This document shows, piece by piece, positions 45,160 to 54,403 of a stretch of 64,000 nucleotides of DNA; the stretch's first letter is position 1, and every line of letters starts with the position of its first letter. This DNA is from Desulforamulus aeronauticus DSM 10349 (lineage in GTDB: Bacteria; Bacillota; Desulfotomaculia; Desulfotomaculales; Desulfotomaculaceae). The notes below the pieces were generated by a model. It did not search any database. It had not been told where the DNA came from and worked only from the letters and a program-made list of their open reading frames with translations. The position numbers were made by a program, and so were the translations under genes. The stretch is from NCBI RefSeq assembly GCF_900142375.1, contig NZ_FRAR01000011.1, positions 1 to 64,000 on the forward strand. Direction: 5' to 3'.

Positions 45160-47633
45160 ATTGAACAAAATAAAAGAGTTATCATTACACCATAAAAAAC
45201 AGCAGCCGTCAGGTAAACAAGTCCTCTGGGCACCCTGATTTTACTATATTTGTATACCTTGGCAAGGCAGATAAGGCTAAACAACAAACCAGAGGTCAAA
45301 ACCAATAGCTGTAATAGGCCCGAGAGATCGGTAATAAAAATGCTCTGGCCGATGCTAGTAACCTTCGTTAGTTGGTATAAATGTAGGCTGGTATTGTGAT
45401 TTAATTGATACGCTAGGTGTCCTCCAGAAATTAATGGAACGAAACTAAAAAGCAGGCGTACGTAGGGAACCAATTTTTTTGTTGGTGGTAACTTGGCCTG
45501 CAAACCTAGGCTGACAGAAACAATTATCATGAAAACCAACCAATAACTAAGATTAAATACGAGGTGCCAATTGGCCGGGAAATGCTTCTGAATGATGTTC
45601 AGGGTGTTAAATGGAATCAGCATAAAACCAAAGGCGGCGACTACCGGGGCCATGCCCCAGTGAACGTTGGTAAAGGTCCATATTTCTCTGGCTGGCGGAC
45701 GCAGGCTTAATTTCACGGAGTTATGGGGGCAGTTTAGAAAACAATTGAAGCAAAGCTTACAGTTAATACTATTGTCAATGTACATTACATGTTGTGTCAA
45801 AGGGCAGCCAGCTAGACGCCCTCCTTTGTAACAGTTATAGGTCTGACATTTATTTTGACATACCTCCGTGTTGGCCCGGAGTTCAATCGGTGACAAGGTG
45901 GAGCAAACGGAAATCACCGCCCCCAGGGGGCACATATATTTACACCAGACCTCACCTTTAAAAAGAACTGCTGTCAAAACAGCTACACTGGTGATAGACA
46001 AAAATAATATCCCCGTAAGGAAGGGGGAGGTACGCAGGGCAAAAGTTTCTTCAAACCAAAAAATGATACTATATAAAAAGATTATGATAACAAAATAGTA
46101 TCTACTAATAAAAGGGGCTGTTTTATTTAGGCAAAACAGTTTTTGACTTAGGGTTGCCAAAAAAGAAAAGGGACAAATGGAGCAGGAAATCCTCCCCAGG
46201 AAAATTGAGGTTAAAATAATGACTGGTCCAAAGCAACTCCAAACTAGGGTATTTAGATTCTGTGCAATATCCTCAGGGGCCCAGAAACATCCCGCCATAA
46301 TCAAGAGAAATAAACAGGTTACCAGGAACTGTACACTTGCCGGCCATGTTCCTGAATAGATCAGCTTTTTGATGGGCTGCCATCTGAAAAGATCATAACC
46401 GGGGAGATTCTTATTAATTTCACCGAGAATAATCGCCTCGGAATCAATTCTATTTTGATCTGAAAGGGCTAGGGCCCGATCAATAATTACTTCTAATTCT
46501 TTAATATTTCCCTGTCTATAGTCATGGGATAACAGTTTTTCAAAGGCATCGTTTGCTAGAAAAGCCTTCTTTTTTCTGCCGTATTTCTTTTGCTTCGATT
46601 CTAGAAAATAAGCGATAAGATCGGGTATATCTCGTTTGCGATTTCTTAAGGGTGCCAGATAAAGGGCATTGATGAACAGGGCCCGACAATCAACCCCGGA
46701 AAATCTTTGAACAATGTATTCTTGGGGGTTTTTTAAGGTAGAGGCCAGTATAATACGAACTTCCCTGGAAGTATTTAAAAATTCAATTAACCTGAGAAAT
46801 GCATTATCCGTAAGTAGCTCAACATCATTTAGCATGAGGGTGCCGCCCCGGGCTAATTCCCAAAAGCTAAACTTTGCGGTTCCATCCTCTGGGGAGGTGC
46901 TACCAAATATTTTTTCCGCCGTATCATCTTCCACCATTTCCTCACACTCTACTACAATAAAGGGCCGGTGTTTTCTTGAGCCTTGCCTGTGGATTAGGTT
47001 GGCCACTAATATTTTACCGGTTCCTTCCTCCCCTGCAATAAACAACGGCTCCGGGTCACGGGCCCTTTCATCAATTTTGTGGCGTAATGATTTAATAAAC
47101 GTACTTTTCCCCACTAATTTTTTTAGGGAGTATTTTGACTCGGTGATAAATTTGGCAAGGGCAAGTTCTTTATTTTTTCCCTGAATCATTTCATGATTTA
47201 CTCTTTTTATCTCTGAAGAAAGAGCAGCTATTACCTTGTTAGTAAGCAGGGGAGTTAGCGTGATTAACTGCAGGAAGTGGTTTTTATCAAACATCAGTAG
47301 TTGACTCTTTTTAAGAACAGTAATGGTAATCAAGGATGGTTCCCCGGTTAATAGACAGGTTTCTCCGTAGTAATTGCCAGCTGATAAAAGTTCTAGGGAA
47401 ACCCTTTCATCAATAGCGAGCTCTGTGGTAAGCTCCAGTTCGCCTGTGCAGACGATAAAAAAATTGTTGATGACCTCCCCTTGACTGACGACTGCCTCAT
47501 TAGGCCGAAAGGTTCTCATGGTTCCCAGTTGGATAATCTCCTGAAGAGAATCTTGCTGGACTTGCTTAAACAAGGGGTGACTTTGTAAAAGGGTAAAGAC
47601 TTTATCCTCTGTACAGGGCTGTATGGCTACCAT
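45156..47633 (-). CDS. Fusion: cNMP-binding + degenerate AAA + NapH-type membrane polyferredoxin
   Basis: An 825-residue protein with three modules. Residues about 10-140 form a CRP-type cyclic-nucleotide-binding fold (FRPNEAVVSQGEVINNFFIV, GNYYGETCLLTGEPS). Residues about 172-405 resemble the sigma54-activator AAA domain, but the GAFTGA loop is absent, Walker A reads GEEGTGKIL and Walker B reads TLMLNDV instead of LFLDE. Residues about 430-825 contain about six or more membrane helices with 4Fe-4S-type cysteine sets C484xxC487P, C564xxxC568P, C592/C596/C601/C610P and C625xxC628xxC631xxxC635P, like NapH/NosR polyferredoxins. No Fis-type DNA-binding domain follows the AAA part. It is likely a membrane redox protein with a cytoplasmic regulatory head. 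GGAGGTGAG precedes the start. Confidence 0.85.
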   Translation of the reverse strand: MVAIQPCTEDKVFTLLQSHPLFKQVQQDSLQEIIQLGTMRTFRPNEAVVSQGEVINNFFIVCTGELELTTELAIDERVSLELLSAGNYYGETCLLTGEPSLITITVLKKSQLLMFDKNHFLQLITLTPLLTNKVIAALSSEIKRVNHEMIQGKNKELALAKFITESKYSLKKLVGKSTFIKSLRHKIDERARDPEPLFIAGEEGTGKILVANLIHRQGSRKHRPFIVVECEEMVEDDTAEKIFGSTSPEDGTAKFSFWELARGGTLMLNDVELLTDNAFLRLIEFLNTSREVRIILASTLKNPQEYIVQRFSGVDCRALFINALYLAPLRNRKRDIPDLIAYFLESKQKKYGRKKKAFLANDAFEKLLSHDYRQGNIKELEVIIDRALALSDQNRIDSEAIILGEINKNLPGYDLFRWQPIKKLIYSGTWPASVQFLVTCLFLLIMAGCFWAPEDIAQNLNTLVWSCFGPVIILTSIFLGRISCSICPFSFLATLSQKLFCLNKTAPFISRYYFVIIIFLYSIIFWFEETFALRTSPFLTGILFLSITSVAVLTAVLFKGEVWCKYMCPLGAVISVCSTLSPIELRANTEVCQNKCQTYNCYKGGRLAGCPLTQHVMYIDNSINCKLCFNCFLNCPHNSVKLSLRPPAREIWTFTNVHWGMAPVVAAFGFMLIPFNTLNIIQKHFPANWHLVFNLSYWLVFMIIVSVSLGLQAKLPPTKKLVPYVRLLFSFVPLISGGHLAYQLNHNTSLHLYQLTKVTSIGQSIFITDLSGLLQLLVLTSGLLFSLICLAKVYKYSKIRVPRGLVYLTAAVFYGVMITLLFCSI

Positions 47634-47949
47634 TAACTCACCTCCTTTATCTAGAAGCTAGTGTAGATAAATTACTTTATTTTACACTAATTCTAAAATT
47701 GATGTAGCATTATCTAGGTAATTCTTTGCTAGATATCCTTAAAAAGTGAGTTAGATCCAAAGCAATATATAGAAGGCAACTTTGGCGTACGCTAATTTAC
47801 ACGAAGGGCTAACTAAGGTTGAGTTTTCGCTGATGGAATAGCCAGTCACCTGCTGACGGGGGGGTTCTCATCTGAAAGGGGATGTACTGCAACGGAAGTT
47901 TCAGTACATCCCCTTAAAAGTTATTATTTTGCCGTACAGCAGCTATCTT
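47634..47949. other. Intergenic stretch between two minus-strand genes
   Basis: It contains the terminator at 47876-47916 and the ribosome site of the 45.2 kb gene. I see no coding frame. Confidence 0.6.
47876..47916 (-). terminator. Terminator after GH18 gene
   Basis: AAGGGGATGTACTG and CAGTACATCCCCTT form a perfect stem lying just downstream (minus strand) of the GH18 stop. The T tract is short. Confidence 0.65.
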
Positions 47950-49473
47950 TTAATCCGGCAGTTTCACCGTAGGCGCCGAGGAATTCTCACTTACTGCAGC
48001 CATTTCCGGTACTGCCGTGGCTTCAACAACATAGGCCACCCGTCCGTAGTCGCTCCAATTTACAGTATAACCGAAGCCCGAAAAGACTGCCCGCAGCGGA
48101 ATGTAGGTTCTGCCGCCGGTGACCACTGCTTTTGTATCCATGGGCACCTGCTGTCCGTTTACTGTCATATCGCTTTTGCCGATGGTTATTTTTACCACGG
48201 TCCCACCCTTGACAGCCGTAACTGTTTTGGCTGCCGTGTCGTAATCCACTTGTACGCCGAGAGCCTCGAGGGGCTTTCTTACAGGTACCAAAGTCCTGCC
48301 TGCTCCGTCGATAAAGGGCGTGCCCAGACCGTCCGTTGCGCTGAGCCAAAGGGGTTGTCGGTCAATGATGATAAGAATAGCATCCTTACAAACTGCCGCA
48401 AGTCGTTGCTTCGGCCCCGCCTGCTCGGTTATTTTTCTTACCGTTTCTCCGATCATGGAGATGGCACTGGTCCCGTCTTGCGTGTCTTCGTTAATATCGA
48501 AGATCATCACTCCACCGGCCTTTCTCATGGCCAGCAGTGTCTTTTCCCGCAGGGTAGGCAGCCCGTTATAATAGGAATCCAACGGCTGGGTTGCTGCATA
48601 GTCCCGGTAAGCATTCTCCGGGTCCAGTGCAATCAACTGCTGATACTGCAGCCAGCTGGGACGCGCGTAAAGGGGCATTCCCAGCACGATTTTGTCCGCG
48701 GCAAGCCCGCGGTTCAGCCAGTAGTCAATGGACAGATCACCAAAGAAAAGAGGACTGTGGTGCACATCGCTTTGTAAGTCGTAACACATGAGATTAATAA
48801 AATCCAGAGCTGCTGCCGCTTTATCTGTGATGGCGGCGATGGCTTCCCAGCCGTTCTGGGGGTCCCGAGTACCGTTTACGGAAGCCGACAATTCCATGCC
48901 TTGGGCTGCCAGTTTGGATTTCAGCAGCAACACAGTCTTCTCGTAACTGTCTGCATGTTCATGCTTAGGAGATTCCCAGTCTAGATCAATACCGTCGATA
49001 TTATATTCTGCCGCAAAATCCGCCAGCCCCTGCGTAAATTTTTCCAGCAGTTCAGGGGAGTTGCCGATCTTTTCAAAGTTGCTAACCACTGGTACGCCCT
49101 GATAGGTATAGCCCCCCACGGCAACGAAAATCTTTACGCCCGCCGCGTGGCCCTTTTCCACCAACTCCCGCAGCTTATCTGGTTTTTCTATAGGAATAAA
49201 GCTCCCGTCTTCCTGCGGAATTAAAAATCCATAGTTGATGTGGGTGTATACGGGAAGCTGTAGGTTATCCACTGGATTGTCAAACAAATCCCCTGAATAA
49301 TATCCCACCACTCGAAAGCCGTTATATTTTTCATGGTTGCCATTTGGTTTTACCTGCTGTGCTGTTTGTGCCTGCGCTGGCGTGTTCCCGAAAGCCGTCA
49401 AGGGTATGGTTAAAAAAGCAGCCAAAACCAGTGTCAGCACGATGCAACTGTATCTCCTCACATTTTTATCCAT
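47950..49473 (-). CDS. Secreted GH18 glycosidase with copper-amine-oxidase-like stalk
   Basis: A 507-residue secreted protein with a signal peptide (RRYSCIVLTLVLAAFLTIPL, cleavage after an ALTAFG-type site near 29), a glycoside hydrolase family 18 TIM barrel (about 50-345) with the catalytic motif NIDGIDLDWES and the substrate-site YDLQSD, then two beta-rich stalk repeats (about 365-480: RTLVPVRKPLEALGVQVDYD and RTYIPLRAVFSGFGYTVNW) common in clostridial secreted proteins. GH18 enzymes cut chitin or peptidoglycan glycans; spore-wall or murein action is plausible here. AGGGAGG precedes the ATG. It is GC-richer than the neighbours at 13-18 kb. Confidence 0.92.
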   Translation of the reverse strand: MDKNVRRYSCIVLTLVLAAFLTIPLTAFGNTPAQAQTAQQVKPNGNHEKYNGFRVVGYYSGDLFDNPVDNLQLPVYTHINYGFLIPQEDGSFIPIEKPDKLRELVEKGHAAGVKIFVAVGGYTYQGVPVVSNFEKIGNSPELLEKFTQGLADFAAEYNIDGIDLDWESPKHEHADSYEKTVLLLKSKLAAQGMELSASVNGTRDPQNGWEAIAAITDKAAAALDFINLMCYDLQSDVHHSPLFFGDLSIDYWLNRGLAADKIVLGMPLYARPSWLQYQQLIALDPENAYRDYAATQPLDSYYNGLPTLREKTLLAMRKAGGVMIFDINEDTQDGTSAISMIGETVRKITEQAGPKQRLAAVCKDAILIIIDRQPLWLSATDGLGTPFIDGAGRTLVPVRKPLEALGVQVDYDTAAKTVTAVKGGTVVKITIGKSDMTVNGQQVPMDTKAVVTGGRTYIPLRAVFSGFGYTVNWSDYGRVAYVVEATAVPEMAAVSENSSAPTVKLPD

Positions 49474-49611
49474 TTCAAATCCTCCCTTTCTACTTATAAG
49501 AATTAGACTGTTTTCAGCAATGTTTGTTCCTGCTTCTGGAAATTATAAATTTTATAACACCCTGGAGAAACCATATCTTTGAGCAGGGCATAACGGCGAT
49601 ATGTCAGAACA

Positions 49612-49664
49612 TAAAAAAGATTGCAAATCATGGGGCTAAAATAGCCTAGAGATCTACAATCTTT
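49612..49664 (-). terminator. Probable terminator of the CMD-family gene
   Basis: AAAGATTG and CAATCTTT flank an inner imperfect helix (GGGGCTAAAATAGCC), and on the minus strand the stem is followed by TTTT. It lies 40 bases after the stop of the minus-strand gene. Confidence 0.6.
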
Positions 49665-49704
49665 CCGTTTTACCGGCAATTTGGGTTATTTGGATGGATA
49701 AATA

Positions 49705-50136
49705 TTAACGATAGATGTCCTCTGCCAGGGGTAAAACCTCCAGGGCGGCTGGGGCACCGCAGGAGGGAATCGCCAACAAAATGGTGCTGACCACTTCGTC
49801 CTTGGTGGCTCCCGCCTGTTTAGCAACTTTGATATGCCCATAGACAGCATTCTGATCCTTAAGGGCGACGGCAATGCCAAGGCCAACCAGTGCATTTGTT
49901 TTTTGATCTAGGGTGGAGGATTGTAAAATAACATTCCTTACATTGCTGATTGCCGACGCTACCTCCGGTCTATCTCCTTGTAATGTATGGAGCACCATCG
50001 CAAGGTCAACCACCGGTGGAACAGTAAGTGGTTTAGAAACTTCGACGTTGGGCTGGGCTGCTAAGGCAGGTGAAGTCATTAGTAATAATAAGAATACCGC
50101 ACAGATAATAATAGGGTTCTGTTTTATAGAAACCAC
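49705..50136 (-). CDS. Secreted carboxymuconolactone-decarboxylase-like protein
   Basis: A 143-residue protein with a signal peptide (CAVFLLLLMTSPALAAQ) and a CMD/AhpD-like helical domain (about 55-130: TNALVGLGIAVALKDQNAVY then GHIKVAKQAGATKDEVV). The cysteine pair used by AhpD-type members is missing; the only Cys after the signal peptide is near the end (IPSCGAP). Export and loss of the cysteines suggest a binding or structural role rather than peroxidase activity. GGAGGTGG precedes the start. Confidence 0.75.
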   Translation of the reverse strand: MVSIKQNPIIICAVFLLLLMTSPALAAQPNVEVSKPLTVPPVVDLAMVLHTLQGDRPEVASAISNVRNVILQSSTLDQKTNALVGLGIAVALKDQNAVYGHIKVAKQAGATKDEVVSTILLAIPSCGAPAALEVLPLAEDIYR

Positions 50137-50270
50137 CTCCTAAGATTCTTTTGATGGAGATATTATACAACGTAAGGCAATATCCTTCTGATGTAGCTAT
50201 ATCTATTTTAAAGATTTTGTTCACTGACAAAAGATGAATTCTGAAATATCTAGGTTCTTGAGTAAACAAA

Positions 50271-50298
50271 GGGCCGGCTCTTATGGGAGCCGGCCCCT
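50271..50298 (-). terminator. Terminator of the lipoprotein gene
   Basis: GGGCCGGCTC pairs with GAGCCGGCCC around TTATG, just downstream of the minus-strand stop at 50312, with TTTG following on that strand. Confidence 0.78.
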
Positions 50299-50311
50299 AA
50301 AAAATATCCTA

Positions 50312-51190
50312 TTATTTGCTGATTTGATCCCGGTATTGTTTAACTTCTTCCGTTAAAACAAAGTTATTTTTTGCCAGTACTTCTAAGTAAAGACTCAGCA
50401 TTTTTAAATATTCACTATTGCCAGGATTTTTACTGGCAGCTAGATATATTTCCTTTGCCTTGGGATTTAGGGTATTTGTCTCGTAGCTAAATAGGGGCGT
50501 GTTATTGGCACCATAAAGGGTGAAAGTAACATATTTCTGGTAAAGATTTTTTATCTCATTTGCTTTAACAGAGTTCTTGTGGGTGATAAGAAATTTTTCT
50601 TGATTTTGTGCTCGCTGCAGAATTTCATCCCAGCCAATAACAAGTGCTGCATCTTTGGCCGGAACTTGTTTCGATTCCACAGCCATGATATGAATATAAT
50701 CCTGACTATCAGTAGTTACATACGCACTGAATTTTTCATAGAATTGGTAGTCAATAATAGGGAAGAAAGATCCCTCAGCAGTTTCCACTTTATAACCACT
50801 GTTGTTAGTTTTATCCAGTAAAGCTTTTAACTCCGGGTCTTTTACTGCTTCTTGCTTGGCGATGGCGGGGTACTCCTCGGCCAGTTTGGTTTGCATAGCA
50901 TCCGGGCTAAACATAGCCTCGAATTGTGCCAATTGCTCTTTTTGCATCTCCTCAAATTCATTAACCATAGTAGAGGCATCTTCCTTGGCTACCTGGCTGA
51001 TGTTATTGTTGATGAAATTGGCTATTTCTTCGAGGGTGGCTTCCTGTTGGCTAAGGGATTGAAAGTCTTGCATAATGGTAGTGGCCTTTGACTCTTTATT
51101 TTTTTCCGGTTCATCCTGATTTGCTGCTGTACAGCCTAGCGAAGCTACCAGAATGAAACAAAGAGTCAAGAGCAGTAGTTTTTTTAACAG
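50312..51190 (-). CDS. Putative lipoprotein, probable CTG start
   Basis: About 292 residues. Upstream of an internal TTG the frame continues with LKKLLLLTLCFILVASLGC, a basic-hydrophobic signal with a lipobox-like SLGC ending, back to a CTG at 51190. AAGGAGGAG (51204-51196) sits 5-7 bases before that CTG, so CTG is the likely start although non-standard. After the lipidated Cys the protein is Gln/Glu/Asp-rich and helical, followed by a mixed region with IHIMAVESKQVPAKDAALVI. The family is unknown; it is probably anchored to the outer face of the membrane. Confidence 0.65.
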   Translation of the reverse strand: MLKKLLLLTLCFILVASLGCTAANQDEPEKNKESKATTIMQDFQSLSQQEATLEEIANFINNNISQVAKEDASTMVNEFEEMQKEQLAQFEAMFSPDAMQTKLAEEYPAIAKQEAVKDPELKALLDKTNNSGYKVETAEGSFFPIIDYQFYEKFSAYVTTDSQDYIHIMAVESKQVPAKDAALVIGWDEILQRAQNQEKFLITHKNSVKANEIKNLYQKYVTFTLYGANNTPLFSYETNTLNPKAKEIYLAASKNPGNSEYLKMLSLYLEVLAKNNFVLTEEVKQYRDQISK

Positions 51191-51487
51191 ATTTGCTCCT
51201 CCTTTTAGTTCTTTATTAAAAGACGCTATTAAAAAGACGCTGATAATTAGAAAACGTTACGATAATTTAGAAGTTTTTTATACCAATTTATAACTTAAAA
51301 TGAAGATCAAGGAAAATACTGTTGGGTGATTATGAGAAAGCAATGGTGCTTTGGCAGAAATGAAGGTAAAGAAAAAAGCCTGGGGTCTAAAAAATAATTA
51401 CTTGTCAGTGTATAAAGATTAAAATTTTTATCCATACTAGTAAAGAATTAAGTCTATCTTAATACCAGATTTTTGGAGGTTTGACAA

Positions 51488-51688
51488 TTGCAAACAGGTA
51501 CAGTAAAATGGTTTAATGCGGAAAAAGGTTATGGCTTCATTGAAACAGAAGAAGGGAACGACGTGTTTGTTCACTTTTCTGCTATCACTGGTGAAGGGTT
51601 TAAGTCTCTGGATGAGGGGCAGCGTGTTCAGTTTAGTGTTGTCCAAGGAAACAGGGGGCCCCAAGCAGAGAATGTTGTGAAGTTATAA
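51488..51688 (+). CDS. csp: Cold-shock protein (CspA family)
   Basis: A 66-residue single cold-shock domain that binds single-stranded RNA/DNA and melts structure. RNP1 is KGYGFIE and RNP2 is VFVHFSAI. The start is TTG at 51488, 8 bases after GGAGG (51475-51479). A hairpin with a T tract and two more hairpins separate it from a DEAD-box helicase gene. Confidence 0.95.
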   Translation: MQTGTVKWFNAEKGYGFIETEEGNDVFVHFSAITGEGFKSLDEGQRVQFSVVQGNRGPQAENVVKL

Positions 51689-51695
51689 TGTTTAA

Positions 51696-51727
51696 GAAAA
51701 CTGCCTCTACGGCGGTTTTCTTTTTTA
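51696..51727 (+). terminator. Terminator after csp
   Basis: GAAAACTGCC pairs with GGCGGTTTTC around TCTAC (one mismatch) and is followed by TTTTTT. Confidence 0.85.
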
Positions 51728-51759
51728 GCATATCAGAAAATATAAACTTTCTGATATGC
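51728..51759 (+). repeat. Second hairpin, csp-helicase interval
   Basis: GCATATCAGAAA and TTTCTGATATGC are perfect inverted repeats 8 bases apart, directly after the csp terminator. The purpose is unclear: a second terminator stem, an operator or part of a leader. Confidence 0.6.
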
Positions 51760-51774
51760 CTAAGGGCAAACTAA

Positions 51775-51815
51775 GCCTCCGCCGGTGTCTCAAGACGTGG
51801 CGGAGGCAAGTTTTT
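51775..51815 (+). terminator. Leader terminator before DEAD-box helicase
   Basis: GCCTCCGCC pairs with GGCGGAGGC, followed by AAGTTTTT, about 40 bases before the helicase start codon. It is placed to act as an attenuator rather than an end-of-gene terminator. Confidence 0.65.
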
Positions 51816-51853
51816 CTAATACACGTAATAACGGATATAAAGAGAGGGTACCG

Positions 51854-53257
51854 ATGACTACAGATTTTTTAGGTCTGGGAATACGAAGGAAACTTACCGA
51901 TATTTTAAGAGCCAATGGAATTTCCCAACCAACGCTCATTCAAGAAAAAACCATCCCATTATTGTTAAACGGCAAGGACGTTATCGCTCAAGCCCAGACA
52001 GGTACTGGCAAAACTTTAGCCTTTGTTTTGCCTATTTTGGAAAGAATTAATCCTAATAAGCCCTGTATTCAGGCCTTAATTATTACACCCACCCGGGAGT
52101 TGGCACTACAAATTACCACAGAGGTTAAAAAGGTGGCTGCTGCCTTAGGGGTTAATGTGCTGGCATCCTATGGGGGGCAGGATGTGCTTCAACAGGTCCA
52201 TAAGCTAAAGGGAAACATCCACATTGTTGTGGGTACACCGGGGCGTTTGCTGGATCATTTGGGTCGCAGGACCATCGTGCTAAATGGGGTTTCCATGTTG
52301 GTATTGGATGAGGCAGATCAGATGCTTCATATGGGCTTCTTAAAGGATGTGGAACAGATACTTCTCTACACACCTGCCAAGAGGCAGACCATGCTGTTTT
52401 CAGCCACAATTCCTCAGCAGATTCGTGCGTTGGCCGGTCAATATATGCGAAAGCCTGTGGATGTAAGGGTACAAAGCAAAAGTGTCACTCTGGATGAAAT
52501 TAAACAAATTGCGATAGATACCACGGATCGAGCCAAGCAGGATACTCTTTGCAAGCTGTTGGACCAGTTTCGCCCTTATCTAGCCATTGCCTTTTGTCGG
52601 ACCAAGCGGCGGGCCAGTGCCTTAAATGAGGCTTTAAGGGCTCAGGGCTATGAATCCGATGAATTGCATGGGGATCTGTCTCAGGCCAAGCGTGAGCAAG
52701 TAATGCGACGCTTCCGTGAGGCAAAACTACAAGTTTTGGTGGCTACGGATGTGGCTGCCAGGGGTTTGGATGTGGAAGGGGTTACCCATGTCTTTAATTA
52801 CGACATGCCGCCGGATGTGGAAAGTTATATTCACCGCATCGGTCGTACCGGGCGGGCTGGACAAGTAGGGCTAGCCGTTACTCTGGTAACGCCTCGGGAG
52901 CGGGTGGATTTGCACAGAATTGAAAGTGCCATTGGTCAGAGTATCAAAATACGCACCTTGGATGGAGAAAGAAGTGTCAGCTCCGTTGAGAAGAAGACAT
53001 CTGATAAAAAAAGAATTCCTAAGGGAGCAGTAACTAGTGCCGGTAAGGGAAGCAGACCTGGAGAGGCCGGCAGAGGGAAGCGTCCCCAAAGGCCCCAGGA
53101 AACGATGGGTGTAAAGGGTACGGTGAAAAATACCTCTAAAAATACCTCTAAGCAGGTAGGGGCTAAAGGGAAGACTTCCCCTAAACAAGCACCAGCGCGG
53201 GAAACCGCTTTACGCGGAGGGAAAAGGGGCGGGAAAAGAACAGCCCCCAGTCGATAA
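51854..53257 (+). CDS. DEAD-box ATP-dependent RNA helicase
   Basis: A 467-residue DEAD-box helicase with Q-motif [12 protein letters not shown], Walker [27 protein letters not shown] in FSATIP, and C-terminal motifs [12 protein letters not shown] and [11 protein letters not shown] Lys/Gly/Arg/Thr-rich basic tail (about 395-467) would bind RNA. It probably unwinds structured RNA, for example in ribosome assembly or cold adaptation, consistent with the neighbouring csp gene. The ATG at 51854 is chosen (AGAGAGGG at 51841-51848); an upstream in-frame GTG lies within the leader hairpin. Confidence 0.95.
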   Translation: MTTDFLGLGIRRKLTDILRANGISQPTLIQEKTIPLLLNGKDVIAQAQTGTGKTLAFVLPILERINPNKPCIQALIITPTRELALQITTEVKKVAAALGVNVLASYGGQDVLQQVHKLKGNIHIVVGTPGRLLDHLGRRTIVLNGVSMLVLDEADQMLHMGFLKDVEQILLYTPAKRQTMLFSATIPQQIRALAGQYMRKPVDVRVQSKSVTLDEIKQIAIDTTDRAKQDTLCKLLDQFRPYLAIAFCRTKRRASALNEALRAQGYESDELHGDLSQAKREQVMRRFREAKLQVLVATDVAARGLDVEGVTHVFNYDMPPDVESYIHRIGRTGRAGQVGLAVTLVTPRERVDLHRIESAIGQSIKIRTLDGERSVSSVEKKTSDKKRIPKGAVTSAGKGSRPGEAGRGKRPQRPQETMGVKGTVKNTSKNTSKQVGAKGKTSPKQAPARETALRGGKRGGKRTAPSR

Positions 53258-53282
53258 CACAGGGCCGGCAGAATTCGCAGTC

Positions 53283-53307
53283 AAAACCACCAACACGGTG
53301 GTTTTTT
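53283..53307 (+). terminator. Terminator after helicase
   Basis: AAACCACC pairs with GGTGGTTT around AACAC, followed by TTT. Confidence 0.88.
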
Positions 53308-53420
53308 CTTTGGAGAAGTATTTTTTAAATTCAAAATATTTGCTAACTAATTTGCTTGCGGCATAGGATTTATAAGGTCAGTATGGAATACTTTAGGTAA
53401 AATCTATGGAGGTGATACCC

Positions 53421-54377
53421 ATGGAGAATCCGAACCAAGTTGTATTGTTAGAAACCATGCTACTTATTCGTAGGTTTGAAGAGAAGTTGGAGGCACTTAG
53501 TAAAGAGCCGGGAAAGCTGCATGGCATGATGATTGTTTGTACCGGCCAGGAGGCAGTGGCGGCGGGTGTCAGTGCAGCCCTGGAACCTCAGGATGTTATT
53601 ATTAGCAATCACCGCAGTCACGGGCATTTAATCGCCAAGGGGGCAGAAATCAACCTACTCATGGCAGAAATTTATGGCAAGCGCACCGGGTATAACAAGG
53701 GAAAGAGTGGCACCTTGCACATCGCAGTTCCGGAGGTTAATGCCCTTTGTACCACCACGGTGGTAGGAGGCGGTATACCCATTGCGGTAGGAACCGCCTT
53801 TGCGGCTCAATATGAAAATAAAGATTTTGTTACAGTATGCTATTTTGGTAACGGCGCTGCGGATGAAGGCAGTTTTCACGAGGCCCTTAATTTAGCTGCC
53901 CTGTGGAACTTGCCTGTAATCTTTGTTTGTGAAAACAATGTCTACTCCGGAGCTCAGCGGCAAGAAGAACACACTCGGGTAAAGGACCTGGCCGACCGGG
54001 CCGCTGCCTATGGCATGGCCTCCCAAATAGTGGATGGCAATGATGTACAAAGGGTGTATGAAGCCACAGCAGAGGCACGGGAAAAGTGTTTGGCCGGGGA
54101 TGGCCCCATCTTACTAGAATTTAAAACCTACCGCTGGGGTGGTCACAGCACCACAGATCATCAGGTATACCAGCCCAAGGAAGAAATTGAACAGTGGAAA
54201 CAACGTTGTCCCATAGAAAAATTAAAGAAGGAATTGCTGGGGGCGGGGGTATTAACAGAAGCCACCTGGCAACAGCTAAATGAAGGGGTTATGAAACAAG
54301 TTGAGCAGTCCGTGCAGTTTGCCGAGGAAAGTCCCTGGCCGGATGTTACCGAGGCCTTGGAAGACATATTTGCCTAG
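53421..54377 (+). CDS. Thiamine-dependent 2-oxo acid dehydrogenase E1 alpha subunit
   Basis: A 318-residue E1 alpha subunit of the pyruvate/acetoin dehydrogenase type. The thiamine diphosphate motif is GNGAADEGSFHEALNLAALW, ending at the ENN of FVCENNVYSG, with GHSTTDHQ near the C-terminus. With the beta subunit it decarboxylates a 2-oxo acid or cleaves acetoin. The ATG at 53421 is chosen because GGAGGTGAT at 53408-53416 precedes it; the ATG at 53406 lies before that site. The beta subunit follows after 26 bases. Confidence 0.92.
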   Translation: MENPNQVVLLETMLLIRRFEEKLEALSKEPGKLHGMMIVCTGQEAVAAGVSAALEPQDVIISNHRSHGHLIAKGAEINLLMAEIYGKRTGYNKGKSGTLHIAVPEVNALCTTTVVGGGIPIAVGTAFAAQYENKDFVTVCYFGNGAADEGSFHEALNLAALWNLPVIFVCENNVYSGAQRQEEHTRVKDLADRAAAYGMASQIVDGNDVQRVYEATAEAREKCLAGDGPILLEFKTYRWGGHSTTDHQVYQPKEEIEQWKQRCPIEKLKKELLGAGVLTEATWQQLNEGVMKQVEQSVQFAEESPWPDVTEALEDIFA

Positions 54378-54403
54378 GTAATTAACGAAAGGGGGAGTTT
54401 AGA

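Noticed and set aside
45156-47633. Sigma54-dependent transcription activator
   Set aside because: The AAA part has no GAFTGA loop and altered Walker B, and no Fis-type helix-turn-helix follows; the C-terminus is a membrane ferredoxin.
47929-48791. 282-codon plus-strand frame opposite the GH18 gene
   Set aside because: It is antisense to the catalytic and stalk regions of an intact GH18 gene, lacks a ribosome site, and its Cys/His/Arg-rich content is typical of antisense frames in a GC-rich gene.
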